Part shown: piece after piece, positions 25,111 through 37,445 of the stretch
Position numbering within the stretch: position 1 is the first letter of the stretch
Layout of the letters: every line of letters begins with the position of its first letter
Assembly (NCBI RefSeq): GCF_022201045.2
Contig: NC_068560.1
Location: 35,179,001-35,243,000, forward strand
From: Citrus sinensis
Taxonomy: Eukaryota; Streptophyta; Magnoliopsida; Sapindales; Rutaceae
Direction of reading: 5' to 3'
DNA: 64,000 nt
Notes under the pieces: generated by a model
What the model was told of the DNA's origin: nothing
What the model saw: only the letters and a program-made list of their open reading frames with translations
The model's database searches: none
Program-made: the position numbers and the translations under genes

Positions 25111-27254
25111 CTTTCCTAAAATTATGTTTTTCCTATAAATAGATGTACAGGAGGAAATTGTATTCCTTCTACTCTCAATATTTTAAGTGGCTCAAACACC
25201 AATTCATTTCAAAGGAGAAAAAAGAAACCACTGTGTAAAATGAAAATAATCAATAGTCTTTGATCATTGCTATACTTTATCACGTAATGATTTTTACTTT
25301 TACTATTTGTGCGTGATTTTGATTTTAACCATATGTACATGTCAAGAAGAAGTTTTCATGTAACTTTTTATTAGTCTTGAAAATTTTACTTTATGAAAAT
25401 TTTTTATTTATAATTCGTTATAAAATAATATTTCAAAAGATTTACATTCTCCTTTCTTATAAATTTCTAATGTCAATAAGGTTACTAACTATCATGAAAA
25501 CTAGCTATAAGAACTTAAGTGGTATATATTCTAATTTCACAATCTCTTTGAAACATTGGAAAAGACTATTAGAGAGAATCCATATATATCCATTCTCATG
25601 ACCTCGAAAGAATACTTGATCAAGGCATAGTTAAACTATTTGGCACGAAATGTTAAGTAAACTGATTATTAGTTGTAATGTCATATCAGTAGTGTTCGAA
25701 GCAGTAAATGTCTCCAACCCTTTTCCTCTCCTCTCTGATCATGTACTCATTGAAGCCTCTCGAAATTAACTCAACCCCTTTTGCAAAGTTCCTGGAATCG
25801 AATCGAAGATAATTATTTCTTTTCCATTTGCTCTTTCTTCTATCCGGGAAGATAGTGTTGTGGCCGTTTTGGATATTGTGTTTTCTTGTTGTTACTTACT
25901 CTTTAGATATGAAGCTTCTGAGGTCGATCGAATTCGTTGCACGCACGTTAACGTGACGTATCATTGCATGATTCTTCAATGCACCGACGCTTCTCCTAGC
26001 ACGTCGGTGTAGGAAATCAATGGTTTAATTTGTCCATCTATTAGTTGTCGTTGCCAATTAATTAATTCAATCCAAGTGCGCTTGTGAAAATAGTGATAAG
26101 AGTACTCGCTCTATAGCTTGCTGCATGCATCAACTCTCGTGTCAAATTGTAACGTTTCTTACATTCCATGTTTGATGCTATCCATTTATGTATAACGTAC
26201 GTTCCAATGAATATTTATTACGTACTACTACTTAAGTGAGAAAATTTCAGTAATTTTTCGGCAGTTTAGTAAGAGTGTTGTTTCGATGCAATTCGATTTC
26301 GTCCCGTCCTTTCGCCTAATTTAAAGGAAACGGCTCAAATTCAGCAAAATATATAAGTGAATTATCATCCACTTTTAGGCAATAATAATTTATATATTTT
26401 CGGGCTATGTATGTAACAGCAGCTTCAGTGATCATATTAATGCACGGACAATGAGTTGCAATTAATGATTTAAGGCATCACTGTCTTTAAAGATTCAAAT
26501 ATGATATTTATAAATTATAGGGTTTAAACTTTAAAGCCAAAAAAAAAAAAAAAAAACCAAATATATAGTACATTTTCACAAAATATGTTTACGATACTTG
26601 ATATTAGTTTAAAAATTATATCAATATTACTCAAATCACACCTGCAGGTAGTCATATTAGTTAATGTTTGAATACATTTCATTTTTTTTTTTCCTATCTC
26701 GTCTTTCATCGTGTTTGTGTGTTTGATCTTATATATTATGTTGGATTTTCAATTAGTAGCTTCAATGTCTTGTATTTAAATACCAAAGTATTGTTTTTTT
26801 AAGTCTCTCAATCAATAACAGACTAAGCAAAGGCTTAGTGTTAACATTTATTTTTAATTTATTTTTCAAATCATTGGCCATATCTGATGTGTGCTTATGG
26901 TGGCAAACTGGCAATAAGAAAAGTGCCAATCAAACAATCAAATACAATCTGGCGAAAAGGTGACCGAATAAAATGGGGGACAAAATAACCTTTTTTGCAA
27001 AAGCTCCGGATTTTTTTGTAAAAACAGATTCCTTAAAAAATTAATTGATTAAACTTTTCAATGAGAATCCATAACAAATAATTTTGATTTTCATGAATAA
27101 GATTATAAAGGACACATGGTCACACACTGCAACAAGTTGTCATCTTCAACTTCAAGTATGTAAGAAGATTGACGGACTAATTAAGCTTTAAACGAATCCG
27201 AATTAATGCTTAATCACGATATAAAGATCGACATTTTCAACTTTTATTGAAAAG

Positions 27255-27700
27255 CTTCATATGGATGCTGATGTAGGATATTATTTTAACATTTTAGAAT
27301 TTTATTATTTTAGGTCTTTGATATTTTTTATTTTAATTAGAATCAATCATGTATAGTATGTGTTTTAGTCATTTATTTTTATTATAATTGTGATTTAGTT
27401 TCTCTTTTTAAGTTAACTTAGGGAAGTAACTTTCCTCTATTATAAATAGTGAGGTTTTGTTTTTTTTTTTCCATACCTTTAACCTTTGATTTATTAAAAA
27501 AAAAAACCTATTTTATAATTCTCTTTGGATTATCTATCAAAATCTCTCTTGTAAACTCGTTCGAACATCATTTAATCTCACTAAATGCATTAGTAAAAAC
27601 TCATTAAATTATTTGGATTAGAACAAAATCTAACCACGCTTCAATTTGAGTATAATCTAATCATATTAGTTTGGTCCGGTAATAAAATGATATGTAGTGT
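27255..27700 (+). repeat. LTR-like repeat, copy 2, with TATA box
   Basis: It begins TGATGTAGGATATTATTTTA near 27268, contains TATTATAAATAG near 27440 and ends near TTTGGTCCGGTAATAAAATG. A TG start, an internal TATA box and a length of about 430 bp resemble a solo LTR of a plant retrotransposon. Together with copy 1, 2.1 kb away in opposite orientation, it could instead be the terminal inverted repeat of a ~3-kb DNA element. No retrotransposon protein is present between them. Confidence 0.6.
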
Positions 27701-29010
27701 TTTTCTACCCTATCAATTTCAGTTCCGCTATCCCATTCCTTCAATGTGAATTTATGTAGTAGTTTGTGGTTTATTTGTTCCATATTTTGTTAACAAGAAA
27801 GATACATAAGAGTAGGGATTAAATATTAAGAAATAATTATCATTGGCAATGATGAACAGTCTAAGGGTAGCAATAATTATAACATTAATTCAACTAGTAT
27901 GAATTCTATAAAAAAAAAAAAAAAAAAACTGGTATGAAAACAAATTGGCTTTGTTGTAAGGAGCTTCTTTCCTCCAACATAATAGCAATTGCTCACCAAT
28001 TCAATGTTGAATGTCACCACACTTTCTTATAAAATTAGTAAGTAGCATAATTCCACGCTATTCTAAAGTGTGATTATTAATTACTTAATTTGTATCATGG
28101 AAGCATATATCCACATGTTTGAAAAGTTAGTAATTTTAACATTCAAGATGTTTAGTTAGGCATAATCGGGCAGGGGACAAAAAAAAAAAAAAAGAGATGT
28201 TCAGTTAGGTATAGAATGGAACTCATGCTAAAATAAAATATAAACAGTCCAAAGCACTTGTAATTAATTTATTAAGATATATAAGATCTTTGATTAAGTG
28301 GATTACAGGTTTTAGTGCACGAAAAGAACCAAAACGATTTGTTTTTTCCTCATTCTGGAGACCTTGTTTTAAAAATAATAAAAGTAAATTTTATTCCAAA
28401 GTTGTATGTTAAACAAATAATTCCCATAAAGATCAATCAGCATTATTGTTATAAACATAGCAAAGTCAACGCTAATGCAGGATTTTATTTATTTATTTTG
28501 TTCGTTCTTTCAATTTTTTTCTAGTATTTTTTTTCCTTTTTGTTTGGTGTAAGATTAAAATTAATTGTATGGTTCTCTTTCTATGCAAAAATGGGTCACT
28601 ATTAATTTATAGTAAAGTATCAGTATATAAACCTATAAAGTTTGCGCATGGTTTGGTATCGGAAGCTATATATTTCCCCTATATATTCCCTTTGTCGCAA
28701 ATCGAGGGTAGAATTAAAGCAACTTTTAAGTAAAACAAATGGTAGAGCACTTTGCATTTGGTAGGATATATATTTTTTTCTCCTATCAACCTCCACTCTT
28801 ATAATATACAGACTAAAAGTAATATAATATTATTTTTTTTTAATAATGTTATATATGACTGTTATTGATATTACACCATATATTATAATTAATATTTACA
28901 AACAGATTCTACAATTGAGACATTCTTCGTGTCATGTACTTCTCTGAAGGGCTGCCTAAATTCTTTAAACCTTCTTAAATATTCAAGAACTGTCCACTCC
29001 ACTCACATTT

Positions 29011-29190
29011 CGTGAGGGATAGACTGACTCTACTCAATTATTTGATAATTGAGGGAAGATTATAAATAACCCCCATAAATATTTTTATGAATCTCATAAT
29101 TCGTGAGGGATAAACTGACTCCACTCAATTATTTGATAATTGAGGGAAGATTGTAAATAATCCCCATAAATATTTTTATGGAAACTCAAA
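29011..29190. repeat. 91-bp tandem duplication
   Basis: CGTGAGGGATAGACTGACTC at 29011 recurs as CGTGAGGGATAAACTGACTC at 29102, followed in both by CAATTATTTGATAATTGAGG and CATAAATATTTTTATG. The period is 91 bases with few differences, so it is recent or conserved. The unit contains a small palindrome (CAATTATTTGATAATTG). Confidence 0.9.
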
Positions 29191-31033
29191 TTCTGGCACT
29201 CAACATTATAAGTGTAAGGATTCTCCCACTGGACCAAAGACCCATTGATAAAAGTAATACAATATTATATTATAACTAAAATGATCAATTATACTAATGG
29301 TTAAATAAACTTACCCCACCTTCTTATAACTTTCTTTCTATTCTCCTATTTCCTAAAATAAGAATTTGTCGGTCCTTAATTTCGCTGGGATTTCGGTCAA
29401 AATACTCCTAGTATTTTATTCATTTTTTGTTGTAAAATTTTTCTTCTCCTTTCCCCTTGTGTAAAGATGGATATTTTAATAAATTTAAATATAAAGTAAT
29501 TTTCTCCATTTAGATGTAGACTTGTTGTGGCCTTAATTATTTTTCTCTTATTGTATGTGTTTTACTTCTTGTTTTGTACCCTCTAAAGTTTAGAACTTAA
29601 AGAGTTCATGTTGTGTACAATTACTTGCGATAAAAAAAAAAAACTGTTATTATAGTTAGTAATTGGAAGAATCAAATTTTACGGTGGAGAGTGATATGAT
29701 CATATGAACGAGTTAATAAAAGGCATCTCCTATATTTTATTATGTTCAAGCCACTTATTGGTGATATATTTTATAAAAAAAAAATCTTTACCAAATAAGT
29801 TTTTTTCTTTTTCTTTGTCTTCGATTTGAAAATACAGATAACAATAACTTAAGTAAGAATAATAATGTCCCAAAAAGATACTTAATTTGCTCATAATTAA
29901 TGTGATTATGCTGTAGAGTAGTAATAATGCACCTAGAACACCTATTAACTTTATTCCCGTGCCATGTAACAAGTTAAACGGACTTGACTAGCTTACAGAA
30001 TCTGTAAGCAACAGACAGCAGCATCAGTCCTAGCTTGATTTTCAAAAGACACATGGTTATTGGTTAGTTTCAAAAAGCTATTACAACATATTATTATATT
30101 CTAATTATTAATAGCCAATAGTTAGTTACACACGTAAAATAATAAATAATAAAAAATATATTATAATTTTAATTGTGTAGTTATGAAAATGTGTTCTATC
30201 TTATAATGGGTTTGATATAGCCGGACCTTTAGTAATACTACTAGTTATTAGGCACATAGACCGTAGAACCACCAAAAAAAAAACTTATTTGCACAAGTGG
30301 CAAAGCAGCGACGGCATGATCGTTGGAATTAAAGCTCAATTAGTACAATCGGCACAAACCCACACGCCCTTGACCACGCATGACTTATTAGATATTCTTT
30401 AAGCTCTTGGGAGTTGGGACTCCCCTTTAAACCTCCCACAATGACGATCTATTTTTTACTGTCTCAAGTTTTTCTTGAGAGCAAAGCTTTCACACCCTTT
30501 TGAAATCTTTATGAATTCCCAATTTTGTAAACATAGTTCTATAACTAGTTGAAAATTTTATAAAAGGATAAATTGAGTTTGATTAACATTAAAATGTGTT
30601 TATCCCCAATTATGAAGCTTATTGTCTTTAAATTCTAATATATATCGTATAATCAGTTTTTTATAAACTCGACATCATATTGAAACAATGAAGAAATAAG
30701 TCATCTAATAATTTATTTTTATTATGAAAAACAAAATGGAATTAGTTTATCCTAGATGATATTTGAATTCAATTAAAATTCTATTGTATCTTTTGTCATT
30801 GTCTGTAATTTTGATTTAAGAAAGAGCTATAAGGATAACTAGCGTTAGGAGTTTTCGTAGGAGTTTTCATGGAGTGTTAGGAACTGCACTCTTTTCTTGG
30901 AGCCCTAGGCCCAATGACGAGCCTCTATTGAACCCCCCCACTTGTTTGTTCTTAATGTGTTTAAACTGTAGGCTTTGGCCCTTAAAAAATTTGGGTGTAA
31001 TCGAGCTACAAAACGTTTGCAATAGTAATAGTA

Positions 31034-31062
31034 GTCTCTCTCTCTCTCTCTCTCTCTCTCTC
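31034..31062. repeat. (TC)n microsatellite
   Basis: Uninterrupted TC dinucleotide run, visible directly. A second CT run lies at 31739-31760. Confidence 0.95.
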
Positions 31063-32516
31063 AGAGTATCAAGAATGTCTTAATTATGTGGATAAATCAA
31101 TAAATAAAAAAGCATAAAAAAATATAAAAGAATTTGTTTGTCAATGAAGATTAACAATCTACTGTATAAATATATAAAATGAATGATTGAGAGTGTGTCA
31201 AAAAAAAATTTGTGTTTAGTAAAAGAATTGTTGAAACCATTAGGATTTGGTCCAATGACTAGAGTCACTCCCTCATAAGTGTGAAGATGATTTTTTTTTT
31301 TAAGAGAGGAATTGAAGTCCCTCGAATATTTAAGAGGGTTAAAATCTGAGTGGTATTATATTAAAATTGATATAAATTAATCTCAATAATTATATAATTG
31401 TAAATATTATGAGCAATAATCTTTCGAAAAAAAAAAAAAGAGTAAAAGAATCGCTGATACGTTATGTCTCATTCATGATGTCTAGGTGTGCAATATCGAG
31501 TGATGAGTCGCTCATTATAACAAAAACGATGTTGCAGATTATATTCCACGACCATACATGAGCTGTCAGTATCGGGCTTTAGGTAAACCCCAATTTGAGA
31601 TGCTTTTCTTTTCAAAGAAGGTCTCGACGTGTAATTATAATTTGATATGACAGCCTAATTTCTTGAATCTTGATATCTCTGTTGGGCTACTTTAATCCCA
31701 CTTCCCACCAGTTGTTTTGGAATTTGGAAATTAAATCACTCTCTCTCTCTCTCTCTCTCTACATGATTGGTCATCGTGCTAATGATATAAGAAAAAATAA
31801 ATAACAATACGAAAATAAAATTATAAGATTATCAAGCAGGCAGGTTTGAAATTCACATCGCAACTTTGACTTTTATGCATCCACCATGTGTGCGTGCGTG
31901 CATAAAAAATGTGTCGCGATCCCACTGTCATTGTATTGAAAGCGAAATTTCACCCAAACCTCACAAGATTTAGCCTCTGCTTCAAAACACTACTCCAGTC
32001 CAGTCAAGGACATGTGCTGCATGCGGCTCTTCGATTACTTCCCAAAAGGTCACAGAAAAAAAGTAACATTTGTACGATGAAAAATGTTAAAATCAAACTC
32101 ATGAGTGACATAAAGACGACAGAATAAATTATAATATCATGTATGTGGTATTACAGTGTTAATTTATTATTTCATCTTTTTCTTCTTAATTATATGGGTG
32201 TAATAACTGATTCTGCCTTCCTTCTCTTTAATTTTTATCTGTATAAATATTCTCTGTTCAAATATCAGTGCTAGCACTTTGTACAATAAACCAAAGAAAA
32301 GTTATATCATTGCCAGCCGAAAAATGCTACAAGAAACAGATAATAGTTTTTTTTTTATTTAGGAAGCATTTACTTGCAAGCGTTACTATTTACATATTTC
32401 TCGAATGGACTTCCATTAAAAAAACTTGTACAGGCAACTAATTTCTGATGGTGATGCACCATAAATTAAAAAATTACATAATATTGAATATTGGTAACAT
32501 TAATTTGAAATGCACG

Positions 32517-35063
32517 TCAGTTTGGGCTTGATGATCGCAAAAGGGATGAAGATGCCCTTTCGATATTCCTATCCGAAGCTAAAGCCGAAACCCCAGTATG
32601 AGTTGACGAGGATGAAGATGGGGCTGGTGCTGAAGCTGCAAAAGTTGAGAGAGCACTGGTGCTACTACTCATATTGACGCTGGTTCCACCAACAGACCCT
32701 TCAGTCAATGCCTTTGGTGCCGGCGGCTTCTCAATCTCCGTAATTCCTTCTAGCATCTGCACCACTTTTCCCATCATTGGCCTCTGAGATGGTTGCTCCT
32801 GAATGCACCAAAAGCTCACTTGCATTGCCCTCATAACTTGCTCAATATCCACGTCTTCACCAGCTAAACTTTTGTCAACAATTCCCTTAACGTTACCCTT
32901 CTCAAACTCTTCGTAGGCCCACAAAGAGAACTTTTTTCGATTAGTCTCTTGCGAGACTTCGAAATTCCTCCTTCCACTCACTATCTCCAACAAAACCATC
33001 CCATAACTGTAAACATCAGACTTCGAGGTGATAGGCAGATTTGCTAGCCATTCTGGCGCTAAATATCCTCTCGTCCCTCTAACACTCGTCAGTGTTCGGT
33101 GCCTATGGTCCTTTGGATTTATGAGCTTTGCAAGGCCAAAATCCGACACTTTGGCATTGTAATTCTCATCTAAGAGGATGTTTTCAGGCTTTATGTCACA
33201 GTGAACAATGCAGTCCCGACACTCCTCGTGAAGGTATGTGATTCCCCTAGCAGTTCCAAGAGCAATGTTAAATCTACTCTGCCAATTCAACAATTTCCCT
33301 GACCCCTCTTCGTTTGCGAAAAGGAAGTTATCAAGAGAACCATTCTTCATGAACTCATATACAAGAAGCCTATGCTTCCCCTCAGAACAAAAGCCAACTA
33401 ACCTGACCAAATTTAAATGATGAGTGCTACTGATCGTAGCAACCTCCATCCTAAACTGTTTTTCGCCCTGCTCAATCCCCTCTAGTTGCTTCACAGCAAC
33501 AACTGTTCGATTCGCAAGAACCCCTCTGTAAACAGCCCCAAACCCTCCAGCTCCAAGCTTGTCCTTAAACCCCTTTGTTGAACGTTGGAGCTCCTTATAT
33601 GAGAACTGCACCGGCGCCCCAGAAGCATATTCAAGCAGCGCATATTGAGCTGACAAGCTGACAAATTTAGGACTATTTCTACAGCACCAATACCACAATC
33701 CACCCTCCAGCACAACCAAAACCATGAGGGTAGCCAGAACAGCAACTACAACAATCCATGCTTTCAACCTCCAGCTTTTGCTTTTCTCCTCAGCCTGCAG
33801 AGAACCCGAGGGGTTTGGTAACACTGGTCCACATACCTTAACATACGAAGTACTAGGAAGCGCAGGATTCTGAAACCCACTAACAAAATCTGGTGTTTTC
33901 AAGTAACACAATCCCGTTCCATCAGATAACGAAGTGGATGCAACACAAGAACCAGTAACCAAACAATTCAATCTGCAAGCTGATATCCCGACAAAGAAAA
34001 CCTGAGAAGATAACTCAGGCTGAAATGTCAAGAACTTTGTATGTGGCAACTCCAACATCGTAGCACTCCCAGGGCAACTATCAATCTCTACTTTCCTCCT
34101 ACACCCTTTCCTTCTATCGTTCTGATCAATAAATTCAAAATTTTGACTGGGACATTCACACAGCGGATCCAAACTCGAATCATTATAACCATTATAACCA
34201 CAAATACCCATATTCCCACAGTACCCAAAAACTTCACACTGATCAGTAACAGCCGCCCATCTTCGAGTTGTAGACCCAGAACCTCTAGCAGAACTGAAAA
34301 TCCTCAAATTCCCATCGCTGCCTAAACTCAGGAACCTCAAAATATCACTACCCTCAGCATAATCACTACTATAAGCAATGATAGCAGCAGTATTAAAGGA
34401 AACATCAGATATAGACAAAATCCCAACAGGCTGCAATCTTAAAATGGGTGAAGTCAAATTTGAGTTAACAGTGGAGTTCAATCCTTGGTTAAAATAGACT
34501 ACGCTATCATTCCACTTGAGGCTCAGATTCCCTGATTTAAGAAGAGTAAAAGAATAATACCCAGATCGCAAAGTCTTGTCGGAGGTGAAATTCTGAGAAG
34601 GAACGATGGTATCGGTGGGGTTATCAAAGGAGGACCAGGCGGAAACGCCCCCGTTTTTGAGAAGCACGAGATTGCCAGAGTCATCGAGAGAGGCAGAGGT
34701 GACATTGAGCCGCTGGGTGTTAGAGTCCCAGACGATAGCGCCGGAGCCGCTGATGAGGCGGAGGGTGCCGCTGGAGTGAAGCTGGAAGGAGGCAGAAGAG
34801 TCAACGGGGGTGCTTCCGGCGGTCCAGATGGGAACTCCGCCGGAATAAGTGATGGCGGGAATGAAAGAATTGCGTGACCGTTGAATGAATGAAAGAGAGA
34901 AGGTGGAGTTTGGGGAAGGCCAAGATTGGTTCAAGTTAGAAGCCGAAAGACTGGAACCTAAGCTTATGTCTGCAAAGGAAGAGATGAAATTAAGGCTTAC
35001 AGATAAAGAGAGGAGGAGTAGTAGAAGCGAAAGAGAGGAGGAAGAAGAAGAATTTAGGGTCAT
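32517..35063 (-). CDS. G-type lectin S-receptor-like Ser/Thr kinase, 848 aa, intronless
   Basis: A single uninterrupted frame for a plasma-membrane receptor kinase. Residues 1-31 form a signal peptide (Ser/Leu-rich). About 33-155 is a bulb-type lectin domain. About 275-325 is a cysteine-rich EGF-like segment (CEVFGYCGNMGICGY, then CECP). About 330-411 is a PAN/apple-like region. About 434-456 is the membrane helix. The kinase domain spans about 498-772: Gly loop GAGGFG (504-509), Lys525 in VAVK, catalytic loop HCDIKPEN (621-628), DFG at 641-643 and GTRGYLAPEW at 663-672. Having Cys in place of Arg before the catalytic Asp makes it a non-RD kinase, a class frequent among immune receptors. The Ser/Ala-rich tail is probably disordered. 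The closest relative I recall is Arabidopsis At1g34300. The ligand is unknown. The first ATG of the frame gives a proper signal peptide. Confidence 0.95.
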   Translation of the reverse strand: MTLNSSSSSSLSLLLLLLSLSVSLNFISSFADISLGSSLSASNLNQSWPSPNSTFSLSFIQRSRNSFIPAITYSGGVPIWTAGSTPVDSSASFQLHSSGTLRLISGSGAIVWDSNTQRLNVTSASLDDSGNLVLLKNGGVSAWSSFDNPTDTIVPSQNFTSDKTLRSGYYSFTLLKSGNLSLKWNDSVVYFNQGLNSTVNSNLTSPILRLQPVGILSISDVSFNTAAIIAYSSDYAEGSDILRFLSLGSDGNLRIFSSARGSGSTTRRWAAVTDQCEVFGYCGNMGICGYNGYNDSSLDPLCECPSQNFEFIDQNDRRKGCRRKVEIDSCPGSATMLELPHTKFLTFQPELSSQVFFVGISACRLNCLVTGSCVASTSLSDGTGLCYLKTPDFVSGFQNPALPSTSYVKVCGPVLPNPSGSLQAEEKSKSWRLKAWIVVVAVLATLMVLVVLEGGLWYWCCRNSPKFVSLSAQYALLEYASGAPVQFSYKELQRSTKGFKDKLGAGGFGAVYRGVLANRTVVAVKQLEGIEQGEKQFRMEVATISSTHHLNLVRLVGFCSEGKHRLLVYEFMKNGSLDNFLFANEEGSGKLLNWQSRFNIALGTARGITYLHEECRDCIVHCDIKPENILLDENYNAKVSDFGLAKLINPKDHRHRTLTSVRGTRGYLAPEWLANLPITSKSDVYSYGMVLLEIVSGRRNFEVSQETNRKKFSLWAYEEFEKGNVKGIVDKSLAGEDVDIEQVMRAMQVSFWCIQEQPSQRPMMGKVVQMLEGITEIEKPPAPKALTEGSVGGTSVNMSSSTSALSTFAASAPAPSSSSSTHTGVSALASDRNIERASSSLLRSSSPN

Positions 35064-36796
35064 TTTGCAAAAAACGATGAGTTTCGTTCGGGTTTAAAGC
35101 TTTAATGCTATTTATTTTGAGAGACTAAAGATGAACGATGTAAAAAATAACGAGGAACAAAAAAGCAAGACTTTTCAAAGGAGGAGAGGAAGACTTTTTC
35201 TCATTTCTCAGCTGCAGCTGCCTGCCGGTCCCTCACGGAGTCCGCCTATTCCTTTCCACTCTGCTTGGTGCTGTGCCATTCGTCTCTTTTTTCAATTTGG
35301 GCGATCATTATTTTACTTTTACCTATGAAACTAAGAACTCCCATCAAAGAACCGAGTAAACAGACAAGCAGTTTGATTTGACCTCCTTTCTTTCTTTCGC
35401 TAAATTAACATTTGGATCCTTCATTTTAACCCAAATCACAATTAAGATTCAGTTTACGTTACATTTTCCACAGGACCCGCAATTCTTATTTCTTAATTCT
35501 ACATCGACGCTGGGAAGATTCTATTAGAAAAAAGAAAAACAAAACAAATTAATTGGCAATTACTTTTTCGTATGTATAATAATTTCATATGCAATACATT
35601 TCATACATGTATCGCGAGGGTCTAATGGAGATTAAAGTCATAAGCTCATTGTTAAAATTAATTATTTGATCGGAATATCTTTTGAACATTGGAAATTTTG
35701 CTTTTCGTTAACAATCGATAAATTTAATTATCATTTTTCGAATGTACACTGTAGGGACCTGTTTAAAAATAATTATAACTTATGCTTTCACTTTATTTTT
35801 TTTGAAGTTTACGAACCTAACCGTGATTACTCTGTTTTCTCTCTTTGTTTTCTAAATATTTCATTAGAAATATTTTATGTATAGTAAGAAATATTTGGTT
35901 TCCATTTATTTTCTAAATGATAAAAGTATATTAAAAATTTATTTGGAATGCTATCATTTTTAACTTCTAAAAAAAAAATTCATTAAAACTATTTTATTTA
36001 ATAAGAAAATTTTAATTTCCATATATTTTCTAAATGATAAAAATAATAAAAAATTATTTGCTATAATTTTTAACATTTATTTTTTAATTTTTTCCAAATA
36101 AAAAATATGTTTGGTAAGTTATTTTTAATGACTTTTATTATGGAACATTATTTTTATTCTATTTTTCTTTTAAAAAGTCGCATTTTTTTTCGGCGTTTCT
36201 GCGGGGTTCGAAAAATTTTTCCCCAACTTAAACGGTCTGGGTTCCTTGTTTGACTTGACTTTTTCCTTTCCTTTCTCCTAGTCCTAGAACCTGTTCACCA
36301 ATCACCATCATCAACTAGCATTAGTGAAACTTAAGAATTAATTTTAAAATTGTGTTGTATAGATTGATTTTTTAAATTATTTTTATTTTTAAAGACAATA
36401 ATTTACTGTTTATTTTTTTAAAAAAAAATTAAAAAATCATCAACTCACTCTCATTTTTTCATACCTTTTTAAATAAAAACAAGATGTAACTTGAATATTA
36501 TTGTATATATTTTTACCTTTTTTTGAACGATTTGGTCAACTTATTTAAAGCTTTTAAACATCTTGTATATTATTATTTCGGACCTGCGGACACGGTGAAG
36601 TCAAAAATCATACTTTTATATCGTATACAATTTTATCAATAACAAATCACTAATTTGATATAATTCGTATAGCTCACGTCAAAATGGTATCCGTTTTAAA
36701 AGCAGAGATCAGGACAACTGGAAGGAACCAAGCTCATAGACAGAGCAGACAAATGACAATAGTAACTACGATTGGTACCAATTAATGATCTAAGCT
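35064..36796. other. Promoter of the lectin kinase gene and AT-rich spacer
   Basis: The first few hundred bases should be the lectin kinase 5'UTR and promoter. The rest, to the end of the GDSL pseudogene, is AT-rich with homopolymer runs. I see no gene or element I can support. Confidence 0.5.
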
Positions 36797-37445
36797 GCGG
36801 CTAACTGGTTGATATTAATGGGTTAAGCTTCATCTTTATTCGAAGAAGCAAAAGCCTTGTCTGCTACGTGAATATTCACAGCTGCTGTTGGATGGATGCG
36901 ACCCATGAAAATCAACATACTTTCTTCTGTCTCTACACACTTTTCCATCCTTTTTGCAAGCAACTCTATTCCCACCTGCAGGTAGTGAACTCTTATCACA
37001 GCAGGCTCTTCTTATCTCTTTGAATCCTGTGAAGTGTGAACCATCAATTGAGTTAATAAAAACAATTGAAAGAAAAAAAAACTAAACCTTAAATTGAATC
37101 AACAGTGACCAAATTAATTCGCAGCTGTTTGGTTTTAATTTTAAAGTTCGGTTTTGTCTTAGGAAAATGAAGATGATAAAATTAACCATACCTCTGGAGG
37201 CAGCTTCTTCGATGATGTCCTTAATTATCTTGTACTGTTTAGCATGAACGAAAGTAGAACCAGGCAATTCATGCTTGATAAGATCAACAATGGACTTCGA
37301 GCAAATATTGAAATTGAAGGGCTGAACAACCCGGTTCAGCTCTTCTAAGCATGCAGCCCATTTGCATTGGCCGAAATGCCTTAGCCATGGGAGTGCACCC
37401 AATTGACGTTACCATAAATTTTCGTCCTCCTAAACCGTACAGCTT
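36797..37445 (-). pseudogene. Truncated, frameshifted copy of GDSL esterase/lipase exons 3 and 4
   Basis: Minus strand 37445-37192 resembles exon 3 of the intact neighbour: KLYGLGGRKFMVTSIGCTPM, then after a frameshift ELNRVVQPFN and YKIIKDIIEEA. The splice sites on both sides of the remnant intron are still present (GAG-GTATGG at 37192/37191 and acceptor before 37026). Minus strand 37026-36826 resembles exon 4 (FKEIRRACCD). A second frameshift falls at the catalytic HPT block, and an early stop at 36825-36823 comes before homology ends near 36797. Nothing resembling exons 1 or 2 was found upstream, so the copy lacks the nucleophile block. It lies directly downstream of, and in the same orientation as, the intact gene. 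The pattern points to tandem duplication followed by decay. Confidence 0.87.

Larger units (their letters stand above)
23954..32516. other. Gene-poor 8.5-kb interval between MATE and lectin kinase genes
   Basis: About 23954-24560 is the promoter and 5'UTR zone of the MATE gene. Beyond it the DNA is AT-rich with many homopolymer runs. Recognisable contents are an inverted pair of LTR-like repeats (24700-25110 and 27255-27700), a 91-bp tandem duplication (29011-29190) and CT microsatellites (31034-31062 and 31739-31760). I found no protein-coding gene. Small frames such as 30874-31083 and 31909-32127 lack family features. Confidence 0.55.
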
